Shown here piece by piece: positions 52,154 to 60,657 of a DNA stretch of 64,000 bases; position 1 is the stretch's first letter; each line of letters begins with the position of its first letter. Source of the stretch: Parapedobacter tibetensis (GTDB lineage: Bacteria > Bacteroidota > Bacteroidia > Sphingobacteriales > Sphingobacteriaceae). The DNA lies in assembly GCF_024704835.1 (NCBI RefSeq), contig NZ_JAMXBE010000003.1, forward strand, positions 372,001-436,000. The letters are read 5' to 3'. The notes below the pieces were generated by a model, which was not told the DNA's origin, ran no database searches, and saw only the letters and a program-made list of their open reading frames with translations. A program made the translations under genes and the position numbers.

Positions 52154-52795
52154 TTATCCCCTTATAAATGGATTCGTTCTTTTCTCGTACCCAATGGTGG
52201 TCTCCGGCCCATGGCCAGGATATACAACGGTATCGTCGGGTAACATGTAGAGCGACCGGGCAATGCTATCCAACAATTGTTGGTGGTTGCCGCCGGGCAA
52301 ATCCGTGCGACCGATACTATTCCTGAAAAGCACATCGCCCCCAATTAGAAAGCCGTTTTCTGGGCTATAGAAACACAGGTGGGCTGGGGAATGCCCCGGT
52401 GCAAAGATTAGAGTCAGCTTGTTTTGGCCAAAAGCCACCGAGCCTATAGCGGGCAGAAAAAACTCGGCAATGGGAGACACTTCATAACGGATTCCCATTT
52501 GTGGGGCGTAGTTTTGCACTTCTATAAGCAACGGGAGCTCGCCCTCGTGGAATTGTGGCATTAAGCCGTATTCCTCGAATATATAGCTGTTTCCGAGCAC
52601 ATGGTCTACATGGCAGTGTGTATTGAGCAGCAGCTCAGGGGAAAGCCCTTCAGCATCGATGAATCCTTTCACCTCTTTTTCTTCGCGCTCCCCATACATC
52701 CCTGGGTCGATGATTGCCGTAGCACCCGTATCATCATACAAGAGATAAGTGTTTTCTTGATAAGGGTTGCAAACAAAAGACTTGATATGGATCAT
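52154..52795 (-). CDS. MBL-fold hydrolase (glyoxalase II-like)
   Basis: A 213-residue metallo-beta-lactamase-fold hydrolase. Zinc ligands are in NTHCHVDHVLG (HxHxDH), in FAPGHSPAHLCFY, in LIGGDVLFRNSIGRTDLPGG, and in VYPGHGPETT. The closest general type is the glyoxalase II-like YcbL group, which hydrolyses thioesters; specificity is inferred. It precedes the LolE-like gene and has TACCTTTG four bases before its ATG. Confidence 0.92.
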   Translation of the reverse strand: MIHIKSFVCNPYQENTYLLYDDTGATAIIDPGMYGEREEKEVKGFIDAEGLSPELLLNTHCHVDHVLGNSYIFEEYGLMPQFHEGELPLLIEVQNYAPQMGIRYEVSPIAEFFLPAIGSVAFGQNKLTLIFAPGHSPAHLCFYSPENGFLIGGDVLFRNSIGRTDLPGGNHQQLLDSIARSLYMLPDDTVVYPGHGPETTIGYEKRTNPFIRG

Positions 52796-52799
52796 AGTG

Positions 52800-52807
52800 C
52801 AAAGGTA
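52800..52807 (-). promoter_or_regulatory. -7 element immediately before the MBL gene
   Basis: Minus-strand TACCTTTG, exact consensus, four bases before ATG 52795. The -33 region falls within a dispersed repeat and has no TTG. Confidence 0.5.
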
Positions 52808-52817
52808 GGTATTTTGA

Positions 52818-52908
52818 TGGAACGCAGATGACGTGGATACGGCGGATTTATGCAGGTAACAAATGGAGAATCAGTGGCCATCCGTCCAATCTGTGTCATC
52901 CACGTTCA
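52818..52908. repeat. Dispersed imperfect inverted repeat, copy 2 (GAACGC-GATGAC family)
   Basis: Left arm GAACGCAGATGAC at 52820-52832 and, on the minus strand, right arm GAACGTGGATGAC at 52895-52907; 11 of 13 positions agree. The interior has GGCGGATTTATGCAGG and AATCAGTGGCCATCCG. It lies between gldD and the MBL gene. Confidence 0.7.
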
Positions 52909-52929
52909 GTCTTTTGCGTGAAAAGCACC

Positions 52930-53514
52930 TCATTTCCATCGCAAGGAGTGGATGAGCGTATCGATATCGGCCTTTATGAAATCAAGTACCGGTTGAATGG
53001 AATCGAGCCGCGGCTTTTCGTGGAAATATAAGGCTCCCCGTAGGTAATGCTTGGTACTATCGGTTACAAAAAACTGGATGCTTGATGCTGCGTTCCCTTT
53101 GATTTCATATTTTAACCCATGTACACGGGCCTCGGAACGATTGATGCGCTGCTGGTCTATCGCGGTAGCCCTGACCGTATGGTTGAAGGCCAATGTACGC
53201 GCATCTTCCACCAATTCGTTGAAATTTTCCAGGTCACGAATGGTCATATAAGTCAAGTGAATCTGGGCATTGAACTGTGGGAATTTGATGTCCATCCAAC
53301 AAGGTTGTGCATCCGGCGAACGGTCAGACCCCATCTCTGCATAAACAGGGATGTCAAATTCATAAGGGCACGTGGACGAAAAAGTATGGTAAGCCTTTTC
53401 GGGAAAAGCTATGCGAAAATAACCCCTTGGTTTGGGAGAATAATCATATTGGCAGCTGCAAATTGTGAAAACAACCAGTCCCCAAAAAACTAAGTAGGTC
53501 ATGCGATTATCCAT
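52930..53514 (-). CDS. gldD: Gliding motility lipoprotein GldD
   Basis: A 194-residue lipoprotein tied to gliding motility and type 9 secretion in Bacteroidetes. The lipobox is TICSC with Cys21. YDYSPKPRGYFRIAFPEKAY follows directly, the GldD hallmark, then PCWMDIKFPQFNAQIHLTY and FVTDSTKHYLRGALYFHEKP. I start at ATG 53514, one codon after an in-frame TTG. Many non-gliding Bacteroidetes keep it, so motility cannot be concluded. It is the last gene of the TPR-comA-aroE-gldD set. Confidence 0.95.
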   Translation of the reverse strand: MDNRMTYLVFWGLVVFTICSCQYDYSPKPRGYFRIAFPEKAYHTFSSTCPYEFDIPVYAEMGSDRSPDAQPCWMDIKFPQFNAQIHLTYMTIRDLENFNELVEDARTLAFNHTVRATAIDQQRINRSEARVHGLKYEIKGNAASSIQFFVTDSTKHYLRGALYFHEKPRLDSIQPVLDFIKADIDTLIHSLRWK

Positions 53515-53545
53515 CAAACAACTCGCTTATTCATATTGCTTCCTA

Positions 53546-54292
53546 CTACTTAACGGTCCAAATCTCCCAATTCCTTTCGGCCTGTAATTCCAGCATTTCG
53601 AGCCCATTTTTTACGATAGCCCCCTTTGTCCTTCCCCTTTTAAGAAACTCGGTTTCCACAGGGTTGTAGACCAGGTCGTATAACAGGTGCTTATCTCCGA
53701 TGAGTTCATAAGGGATATCGGGACAATCTGCCACAGCCGGATATGTCCCCAAGGGTGTGGTATTGATAATAAGTGAGTGGTTGGCCATTACTGTGGCATC
53801 CAATTGGGCATAATGATACTGTCCTGGCCGTGGCGACCGCGATACCAGCGTAAAAACGATTCCCAAGTTGGCAAGTGCATAAGTTACGGCCTTAGCCGCT
53901 CCTCCGTTGCCCAATACGAGGGCCCGTTGATGCCGCGGCAGTAGCAAGGGTTTCAGTGATTTCGCAAAGCCGTAGACATCCGTATTGTACCCGGTTAATA
54001 CCGGGTCATGGCTATTCCTTTCAATGCGGATACAGTTGACTGCGGCAATGGCTTCAGCTTCTGGCGATAAATGATGCAAGTAGTTCATCACGGCAATTTT
54101 ATAGGGAATGGTTACATTGACACCCATTAGGGAGTGCTCCTCGGCAACCAAACGAGGGAACACCTCGATTTCCGGAATAGGATATAAATCATAACCCACA
54201 TCGGCAATTTGCTCTCGTTCAAATTTGGCATCGTAATATTTCTTTGAAAAAGAATGGGTAAGCGGGAAACCAATTAGGCCAAATTTCTTCAT
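53546..54292 (-). CDS. aroE: Shikimate dehydrogenase
   Basis: NADPH-dependent enzyme of aromatic amino acid synthesis, reducing 3-dehydroshikimate. The 248 residues start LIGFPLTHSFSKKYYDAKF (shikimate-binding Ser motif), have GVNVTIPYKIAVM with the catalytic Lys, the cofactor loop ALVLGNGGAAKAV, and NTTPLGTYP. Slightly short for the family but complete. Located 31 bases upstream of gldD. Confidence 0.95.
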   Translation of the reverse strand: MKKFGLIGFPLTHSFSKKYYDAKFEREQIADVGYDLYPIPEIEVFPRLVAEEHSLMGVNVTIPYKIAVMNYLHHLSPEAEAIAAVNCIRIERNSHDPVLTGYNTDVYGFAKSLKPLLLPRHQRALVLGNGGAAKAVTYALANLGIVFTLVSRSPRPGQYHYAQLDATVMANHSLIINTTPLGTYPAVADCPDIPYELIGDKHLLYDLVYNPVETEFLKRGRTKGAIVKNGLEMLELQAERNWEIWTVK

Positions 54293-54331
54293 TTCGTATC
54301 TTATTTTGAGGTGGTTGCACCTACAAAACTA

Positions 54332-55087
54332 TCAAATAAAATCATGGAAAGTGTCGCCACGTAAACCCAAGCGTGTAGTTTCCAATGCAATGATTTCATT
54401 GGTGTTGATGTTGCCCAAATTGACGTTGGAGCCAAGGAGGTGGATGAAATATACCTGCTGGGCCTTGAGTGGTGCTTCCCAAATTATTTTTTCGCTTGGG
54501 ATTTCATTAATTATCTCATCGACCAGCCCTTGTCTCACTTCACCAGACTCTCTATAGAGCCCCACGTTGCCACTTTCGCGTGACTCGGCAATAAGTTTCC
54601 ATGTGCCGGCTTCCAGCTCGGCTTTCATCAGGGAAATCCACTTATATGGAGCCATAATTTTGGAATTGTCCTTGGATCCGACCTCAGAAATCACCGTTGT
54701 GTGTTGCGCAAGTTGGGCGATATATTTGCATTTTTCCTCGTGGGGTATGGTGATGGAGCCATCGGAAATTTCGGCGTACTCTAAGCGGTATTTCTCGATA
54801 ACACGTAAGAAATCATCAAATTGGTTGCGCACGGCAAAGGCTTCAAACAGCGTGCCCCCCAAATACGGCTTGACACCAGCGTCGCGGTACACCGCCAGCT
54901 TCTCCTCCAGCTGGGGGACGATATAGGCGGTAGTCCACCCGAGTTTCACAAAATCAGTGTACGTGGCGCCCACAGACATGAGATCTTCGGCCTGCCGTAC
55001 ACTCAATCCCTTATCCATGACCATTGTCAACCCCTTATCCCGGGGTTTTTGTGTACGCAGGGGAATATTATTTAACTCAAAATTCAT
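54332..55087 (-). CDS. Phosphosulfolactate synthase-like protein (ComA family)
   Basis: A 251-residue TIM-barrel protein of the phosphosulfolactate synthase family, which adds sulfite to phosphoenolpyruvate. Family text: KPRDKGLTMVMDKGL at the start, then DFVKLGWTTAYIV, GGTLFEAFAVRNQFDDFL, AEISDGSITIP and a Glu/Lys centre with EVGSKDNSKI. In archaea this begins coenzyme M synthesis; Bacteroidetes lack that cofactor, so the product is probably a sulfonate such as cysteate for sulfonolipids. That is inference. It lies 39 bases upstream of aroE. Confidence 0.9.
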   Translation of the reverse strand: MNFELNNIPLRTQKPRDKGLTMVMDKGLSVRQAEDLMSVGATYTDFVKLGWTTAYIVPQLEEKLAVYRDAGVKPYLGGTLFEAFAVRNQFDDFLRVIEKYRLEYAEISDGSITIPHEEKCKYIAQLAQHTTVISEVGSKDNSKIMAPYKWISLMKAELEAGTWKLIAESRESGNVGLYRESGEVRQGLVDEIINEIPSEKIIWEAPLKAQQVYFIHLLGSNVNLGNINTNEIIALETTRLGLRGDTFHDFI

Positions 55088-55153
55088 GAAAGGCTAAAGC
55101 GTTTAATGATGTAAATAATCGTTGGTTGTTTGTGGAACATGCCCGAACCAACA

Positions 55154-56557
55154 CTACGGCATGTAATTTTTAATAACTTCGGCTATTGCTTTATTGCTAC
55201 GTAACTGTGGCAGATACTCAAACAACACCGCGTGTTTTCGCGGGTCTGAGGCAAGCCCCAGCTCTAAGTAATTCAATGCCTCATTATATTTGCCGTCTGC
55301 GATAAGATAAGCCACCATACGATAATACAGCTCGGCCGCGTCTGGGTTGTTTTTGATTGCTTCTGCAATCGTTTCAATAGCTCGCGTCAATTTGTTCCGT
55401 TCATATAATATGGAAGAAAAGTCAAGCCATGCTTCAATATCAATCGGATTAAGCTCAACGACCTTTTCATAGGCCAATTCGGCTTCATCAAGCTGTTTCA
55501 ACTTGTAACGGGCATCGGCTATGGCAAACCAAAAATCCGGATTCTCCCGGTCAAGTTCGAGCGCCTTTTTGTAGAAATGCAGCGACTCGAAGTACCGTTC
55601 TTCGTAATCTAAGGTCACACCGATACCAAACCATGCATCGGCCAGGTTGGTATCGATTTTAACAGCCTTTTTATAATAAGACCGTGCCTCATCCATTTGT
55701 TCCAGCTTCTCATAGCATTCTCCAATGGCGCAATAAGTCTCGGCACCCGGCGGTTCGTATTCGAACGTTTGCTTATAAACCTCGATCGCGTCACCGTATT
55801 TCTCCATATTGACCAACGCATTTCCCTTGTTGAAGTAAGCTGAAGCAAAATTATCCTTAATCAGGATGGCATAGTCATAAGCATCGATTGCCTCTTCATA
55901 TCGGGTCAATTTATGATAGGCATTTCCAAGGTTGTACCAACCGGCATAAGAATAAGGGTCGTTATCAATATATTGCTTGTAGAAACCGATGCTTTCCTCT
56001 TGGCGGTCCAGCACATCATAGCAAAAAGCAAGCTCGTATAAAGCGTCTTGGTTCTCCATGTTTTGCTCCAAACTGTATTTGAGGCATTGGATAGCTTTTT
56101 CATAATCGCCCTTATTTTGATGTAAGAGCGCTATTTGCAAATAAATTTCATCCGGGTTTTCTGCAAGATCCAATGCTTTGTTGAAGTAATGGAAAGCATC
56201 GTCATAGCGCTCCAAATTACCCAGTATACCTCCCTTTATGAGGTATATGTCCCCATCTGAGGGTTCCAGTGTCTCCGCTTTGTCTAAAGACTCGAGTGCA
56301 CGAGAAAACTGGTTGGTCACGGCAAATAGCTGCGCTTGTTTGACGTAAAAAACGGCAGCAAAAGGGTGTTGGCTTACCGCATAATCCACTACTTGCAAGG
56401 CCTTGATGGGATCATTCTTGTCCATATAATAATCAATTATCCCTTCAAAAGCCTGTGTATCAAAAAAATACTGATCTTTGTTGCGAATCATTTCTTCGTA
56501 ACGTGCTACCGAAAACTTGGGATCTTCGGCAGACCCATATTCGAAATCGTCTTCCAT
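55154..56557 (-). CDS. Cytosolic TPR-repeat protein
   Basis: A 467-residue protein with no signal peptide and 11 to 12 tandem TPR units from about 55 to 450. Representative units are PDEIYLQIALLHQNKGDYEK, YSYAGWYNLGNAYHKLTRYE and NLADAWFGIGVTLDYEERYF. It begins with an acidic segment MEDDFEYGSAEDPK. Scaffold for an unknown complex. It leads the comA-aroE-gldD gene set, 66 bases upstream of comA. Confidence 0.88.
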   Translation of the reverse strand: MEDDFEYGSAEDPKFSVARYEEMIRNKDQYFFDTQAFEGIIDYYMDKNDPIKALQVVDYAVSQHPFAAVFYVKQAQLFAVTNQFSRALESLDKAETLEPSDGDIYLIKGGILGNLERYDDAFHYFNKALDLAENPDEIYLQIALLHQNKGDYEKAIQCLKYSLEQNMENQDALYELAFCYDVLDRQEESIGFYKQYIDNDPYSYAGWYNLGNAYHKLTRYEEAIDAYDYAILIKDNFASAYFNKGNALVNMEKYGDAIEVYKQTFEYEPPGAETYCAIGECYEKLEQMDEARSYYKKAVKIDTNLADAWFGIGVTLDYEERYFESLHFYKKALELDRENPDFWFAIADARYKLKQLDEAELAYEKVVELNPIDIEAWLDFSSILYERNKLTRAIETIAEAIKNNPDAAELYYRMVAYLIADGKYNEALNYLELGLASDPRKHAVLFEYLPQLRSNKAIAEVIKNYMP

Positions 56558-56945
56558 CTATCCTAATTTTAAGAACTAACACCTAGGCTTCCACTCCCGA
56601 CATCACAGCCATTGTTTGATGATAACAAAATAGGGTTTGTTGGATGATATTGTTAACACAAGTTTTCAACAATTTAACAAGACCAGCTAAAAATCAATGA
56701 AAATCAATTTATTACAAACAAAGTAAATGTAGATAATCCGGTTAAGTGAAGCGAACCCAATCTATAGTCGGGTACAATTTTTTAATCATTTTCCCGCAGT
56801 GTCTATTTAAATACCCTGCAAAGGTACACAATAATAACCGAAAAATGTACCTTTGAACGACTCGGGTCATGTGGGGACACATGGCTCAACGTAAAGGGCT
56901 TTTTGCCCAGGGCATAAGAATATAGACAACAAATACCCTATATTG
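56558..56945. other. Divergent promoter region between TPR and aldehyde dehydrogenase genes
   Basis: 388 bases without a gene. Its main feature is a 10-base perfect inverted repeat, CAAAGGTACA at 56819-56828 and TGTACCTTTG at 56846-56855, 17 bases apart. Each arm holds an outward-reading TACCTTTG -7 element. A small GGGC/GCCC hairpin is at about 56898-56913. Confidence 0.5.
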
Positions 56946-58496
56946 ATGATGATGAACGATATAAATATAGCCGCTGTTCTCAAACGACTATCCATCAAAC
57001 CAAAGAACCTTGCATGGAGTACGGGAATCATCAACGGAGTGTCTAATGAAGAAGAAGGCATTGATAGCATCTCTCCAGTGGATGGCAAACTGATTGCGGC
57101 TGTCGGGCAGGTATCACCAGAAGATTATGCCAACGTTGTCGCGCAGGCCACAAAAGCATTTATGCAATGGCGAGATACCCCTTCTCCTCAGCGCGGGGAA
57201 ATTGTTAGGCAGTTTGGAGAGGAGCTGCGGAAACACAAGCAAGACCTGGGAACCTTGGTGTCATATGAGATGGGAAAAAGTTTGCAGGAAGGGTTGGGTG
57301 AAGTGCAGGAAATGATTGATATATGCGATTTTGCAACCGGGTTGAGCAGACAACTCTATGGACTTACCATGCAATCCGAACGTCAAGGCCACCGCATGTA
57401 CGAACAGTGGCACCCACTCGGTGTGGTGGGCATCATTTCGGCATTTAATTTCCCCGTAGCTGTGTGGAGCTGGAACGCCGCAATTGCTTGGGTATGTGGC
57501 AATGTTTGCGTATGGAAACCCTCAGAGAAAACTCCAATTACCGCCGTGGCATGCCAGGCAATTATTGTTGGAGTACTGGCCAAAAACGGCATGCCCGAAG
57601 GAATCTCTTGCTTAGTGCAAGGCGGAAGGTCGCTGGGCGAACGGTTGGCCGGAGACCACCAGGTAGCGCTTATATCTGCCACCGGCTCCACACGGATGGG
57701 TAAATCCGTTGCCGTTGCCGTGGCGTCCCGCTTGGGGAAGAGCATCCTGGAATTAGGGGGCAACAATGCCATTATCATTACACAGCATGCCGATCTCGAT
57801 GTCGCCCTGCTTGCTGCCGTGTTCGGTGCCGTGGGCACGGCTGGCCAGCGCTGTACCAGCACCCGCCGTCTCATCGTCCATGAAGCTATATATGAGCGTT
57901 TCAAGGAGCAACTAGTGAATGCCTATAGCCAATTGCGCATAGGCAACCCGCTGGATGAAAACAACCACGTTGGCCCCCTTATAGACCATGACGCCGTAGC
58001 AAATTATATGGAAGCCATCGCTCGATGCAAAAGCGAGGGAGGACATTTCATCGTAGAAGGTGAAGTGCTTGGTGGCGAAGGGTATGATTCCGGCTGTTAT
58101 GTACAGCCCTGTATCGCTGAGGTTATGCCAGAATTCCAGGTAGTAAAAACGGAGACCTTTGCGCCCATCCTTTACATCATGAAATATGAGACATTGGATA
58201 AGGCTATCCGTATACAAAATAATGTGCCCCAAGGGCTTTCTTCGGCCATCATGACACTGAATATCCGCGAGGCGGAGCACTTCCTCTCGGCCAGCGGATC
58301 AGACTGCGGCATTGCCAATGTGAATATCGGAACCTCTGGGGCTGAAATCGGCGGAGCCTTTGGTGGTGAAAAGGAAACCGGAGGAGGCCGCGAATCCGGC
58401 TCGGATGCCTGGAAAGCCTACATGCGCAGGCAAACCAACACCATCAATTATTCGGATAAATTACCCCTTGCGCAGGGGATAACGTTTGGTTTGTAG
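56946..58496 (+). CDS. Aldehyde dehydrogenase, ALDH7-type
   Basis: A 516-residue NAD-dependent dehydrogenase similar to antiquitin and piperideine-6-carboxylate (aminoadipic semialdehyde) dehydrogenase in lysine breakdown. Catalytic Cys303 is in TAGQRCTSTRR and the general base Glu269 in SILELGGNN; NAD contact AFNFPVAVWSWN. The end GGEKETGGGRESGSDAWKAY is the ALDH7 hallmark. Start may be any of three adjacent ATGs (56946, 56949, 56952). It precedes kduI by 125 bases but substrate type suggests an independent role. Confidence 0.93.
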   Translation: MMMNDINIAAVLKRLSIKPKNLAWSTGIINGVSNEEEGIDSISPVDGKLIAAVGQVSPEDYANVVAQATKAFMQWRDTPSPQRGEIVRQFGEELRKHKQDLGTLVSYEMGKSLQEGLGEVQEMIDICDFATGLSRQLYGLTMQSERQGHRMYEQWHPLGVVGIISAFNFPVAVWSWNAAIAWVCGNVCVWKPSEKTPITAVACQAIIVGVLAKNGMPEGISCLVQGGRSLGERLAGDHQVALISATGSTRMGKSVAVAVASRLGKSILELGGNNAIIITQHADLDVALLAAVFGAVGTAGQRCTSTRRLIVHEAIYERFKEQLVNAYSQLRIGNPLDENNHVGPLIDHDAVANYMEAIARCKSEGGHFIVEGEVLGGEGYDSGCYVQPCIAEVMPEFQVVKTETFAPILYIMKYETLDKAIRIQNNVPQGLSSAIMTLNIREAEHFLSASGSDCGIANVNIGTSGAEIGGAFGGEKETGGGRESGSDAWKAYMRRQTNTINYSDKLPLAQGITFGL

Positions 58497-58537
58497 TTTT
58501 TTGTGCACGTCAGGGAGTACGTAGCTCAGTACTTTTG

Positions 58538-58586
58538 TGCAAAACGCGTAAACGTTTGCATCATTGCGGGAATGTTTCTACCTTTA
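58538..58586 (+). promoter_or_regulatory. LacI-type operator overlapping the kduI promoter
   Basis: A 23-base imperfect palindrome at 58538-58560 has ends TGCAAA and TTTGCA and contains AAACGTTT at 58550-58557, with the central CG typical of LacI-family operators. TTG at 58556-58558 sits inside it; 20 bases later comes TACCTTTA at 58579-58586. Binding would block the -33 element. Confidence 0.6.
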
Positions 58587-58621
58587 GGGCGAAGTCCTAT
58601 TATTAACAAGCAGAATTAATT

Positions 58622-59464
58622 ATGAGTGTGCATTATGAATCCCGTTACGCATTAGGTCCAAGAGAAACAAAAAGTTTGGATACCGAAGAATTGCGTAGCA
58701 ATTTCTTGATTGAAACGGTTTTTTCCGATGATGAAATCCAGTTGGTATACACCCACTATGACCGGTATATCGCTGGCGGCGCGAAACCGGTAAGCAAGGC
58801 ATTGACATTGGAAACCATCGATGCCTTGAAGGCACCCTATTTCCTCGAAAGGCGGGAGCTGGGCATCATCAATGTAGGGGGCGTGGGCAAGGTGGACGTG
58901 GATGGCGTCAGCTATGAGTTGGGCTTCAAGGAAGCTTTATATGTGGGCAAGGGCAACAAGGAGGTTGTATTTTCAAGCATTGATGCTGCCAACCCTGCCA
59001 AATTTTACCTTAATTCTGCACCGGCTCACCATGCTTATCCGACCAAAAAGGTGACCAAGGCTGAGGCCGAAATCGTGGAATTGGGTAGTATGGAAACAGC
59101 CAATCATCGTATCATCAACAAACTATTGGTAGCTAGCGTGGTAGAAACCTGCCAATTGCAGATGGGCATGACGGAATTGAAAGCGGGCAGCGTATGGAAT
59201 ACCATGCCGGCGCACACACATGACCGGCGTATGGAAGTTTACTTCTATTTCGAGGTTCCCGAAAGGCAGTCCGTAAGCCATTTTATGGGCCAACCGCAGG
59301 AAACACGCCACATCTGGATGCAAAATGAACAAGCCGTGATCTCTCCACCGTGGTCTATCCACGCAGGGGCCGGCACGAGCAATTATACCTTCATATGGGG
59401 TATGGCTGGTGAAAACATGGACTACGGGGACATGGATGGCTGTGCGATTTCTGATATGAAGTAA
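58622..59464 (+). CDS. kduI: 5-dehydro-4-deoxy-D-glucuronate isomerase
   Basis: Isomerises DKI (4-deoxy-5-ketouronate from pectin or other uronates) to DKII, the KduD substrate. A 280-residue cupin of the KduI family: [20 protein letters not shown] begins it, and the zinc ligands are His/His in [14 protein letters not shown], the Glu in the same motif, and His in [10 protein letters not shown]. Complete. First gene of a kduI-DUF4861-kduD operon, with a LacI-type operator in its promoter. Confidence 0.97.
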   Translation: MSVHYESRYALGPRETKSLDTEELRSNFLIETVFSDDEIQLVYTHYDRYIAGGAKPVSKALTLETIDALKAPYFLERRELGIINVGGVGKVDVDGVSYELGFKEALYVGKGNKEVVFSSIDAANPAKFYLNSAPAHHAYPTKKVTKAEAEIVELGSMETANHRIINKLLVASVVETCQLQMGMTELKAGSVWNTMPAHTHDRRMEVYFYFEVPERQSVSHFMGQPQETRHIWMQNEQAVISPPWSIHAGAGTSNYTFIWGMAGENMDYGDMDGCAISDMK

Positions 59465-59492
59465 TGATGCTGCCTAACCAAAACGATAAATT

Positions 59493-60626
59493 ATGAAAGC
59501 GTTAATCAGAACTTCTCTATTTCTTTCCGCAGTTGGCTGGATGGCAGCCTGCGGAACTGGAGAACAACCCAAAACAATCGTCATCAGCAATCCCGTGGAG
59601 CAAGCACGGCAGGAACTGGTGAGTATTCCTTACGCGGACTTTATAGATGCCTTTGGTGCCGATAGCCTGTTTAACATAACGGACAAAGAAAGCGGGACGG
59701 AGATCGCCTATCAATTGGAAACAAAGGGGCATGCCGAACCCCAAAACATCCTTCTTCATGTTCAGGTTCCGGCTTCAGGTTCCATATCGCTTATCGTGGA
59801 AAGCGGCGCCCCGACACCGGTTGAGGCAAAGACCTTTGCGCGCTATGTGCCCGAACGATTGGACGATTTTGCTTGGGAAAATGATTTGGTAGCCTTCCGA
59901 ATGTATGGAAAAGCATTAGAGGGAAGGCCCGATGATGCCCAGGGCTTGGATTTATGGTCGAAAAGAACGCCCAACCTTGTCATCGACAAGTGGTATGCGC
60001 ACGGCGATTACCATAAGGACCATGGTGAGGGGATGGACTATTATTCTGTCGGCCAGACGCTTGGCGCAGGCGACATCGCTCCGTACTCGGATGGCACGGT
60101 TCATTATCCAAAGCATTACCGCAATTATGAAATCCTAGACAATGGCCCGCTAAGAAGTACGTTCCGTTTGGACTATGAGCCATGGCAGGTGGAAGACAAA
60201 ACCGTATCTGTGAGCAAACTCATCGGTATCGATGCAGGATCACAGCTGAATACGGTGCAAGTCACATTTACTATCGATGGTGATGGCAAGCTTCCCGTAG
60301 CATTAGCTGTTGCACGCCGGGAACAACCGGGCGAATTGCTGAAAGAGGAAGACCAAGGGTTGTTGGGTTACTGGGAACCTGAACATGGCGAAGATGGTAT
60401 TACGGGTGTAGGAGTAGCCTTGGATGATGGTACCTTCGATGGTTTTGAAGACCTCCCATCCCAATACCTTGCCTTGTTTACGGCCGATAACGGGACACCC
60501 ATTACCTATTATAATGGAGGCGCTTGGAGCAAGGCCGGCAAAATCACCACGGCCGAAGAGTGGTTCAATTACCTAAAAGCATTTAAAGAAAGGCAGGCAT
60601 CACCGCTAGCCGTGGAAATAAAGTGA
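59493..60626 (+). CDS. DUF4861-family lipoprotein
   Basis: A 377-residue exported lipoprotein; the lipobox WMAACG places the acylated Cys at 20. The remainder matches DUF4861 proteins of Bacteroidetes, with WYAHGDYHKDHGEGMDYYSV and PYSDGTVHYPKHYRNYEIL, rich in His and Tyr, and beta-sandwich-like. Such genes commonly accompany pectin and other uronate-degradation genes, but no activity is established. Placed between kduI and kduD with gaps of 28 and 31 bases, so one operon. Probably periplasmic, acting on saccharides before uptake. Confidence 0.88.
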   Translation: MKALIRTSLFLSAVGWMAACGTGEQPKTIVISNPVEQARQELVSIPYADFIDAFGADSLFNITDKESGTEIAYQLETKGHAEPQNILLHVQVPASGSISLIVESGAPTPVEAKTFARYVPERLDDFAWENDLVAFRMYGKALEGRPDDAQGLDLWSKRTPNLVIDKWYAHGDYHKDHGEGMDYYSVGQTLGAGDIAPYSDGTVHYPKHYRNYEILDNGPLRSTFRLDYEPWQVEDKTVSVSKLIGIDAGSQLNTVQVTFTIDGDGKLPVALAVARREQPGELLKEEDQGLLGYWEPEHGEDGITGVGVALDDGTFDGFEDLPSQYLALFTADNGTPITYYNGGAWSKAGKITTAEEWFNYLKAFKERQASPLAVEIK

Positions 60627-60657
60627 CGATCGTATTTAAGAAAATAATAACATTAAG

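Noticed and set aside
58515-58535. GTAGCTCAGT, resembling the D-arm of a tRNA
   Set aside because: No acceptor stem, anticodon arm or T-arm (GGTTCGA) is found around it.
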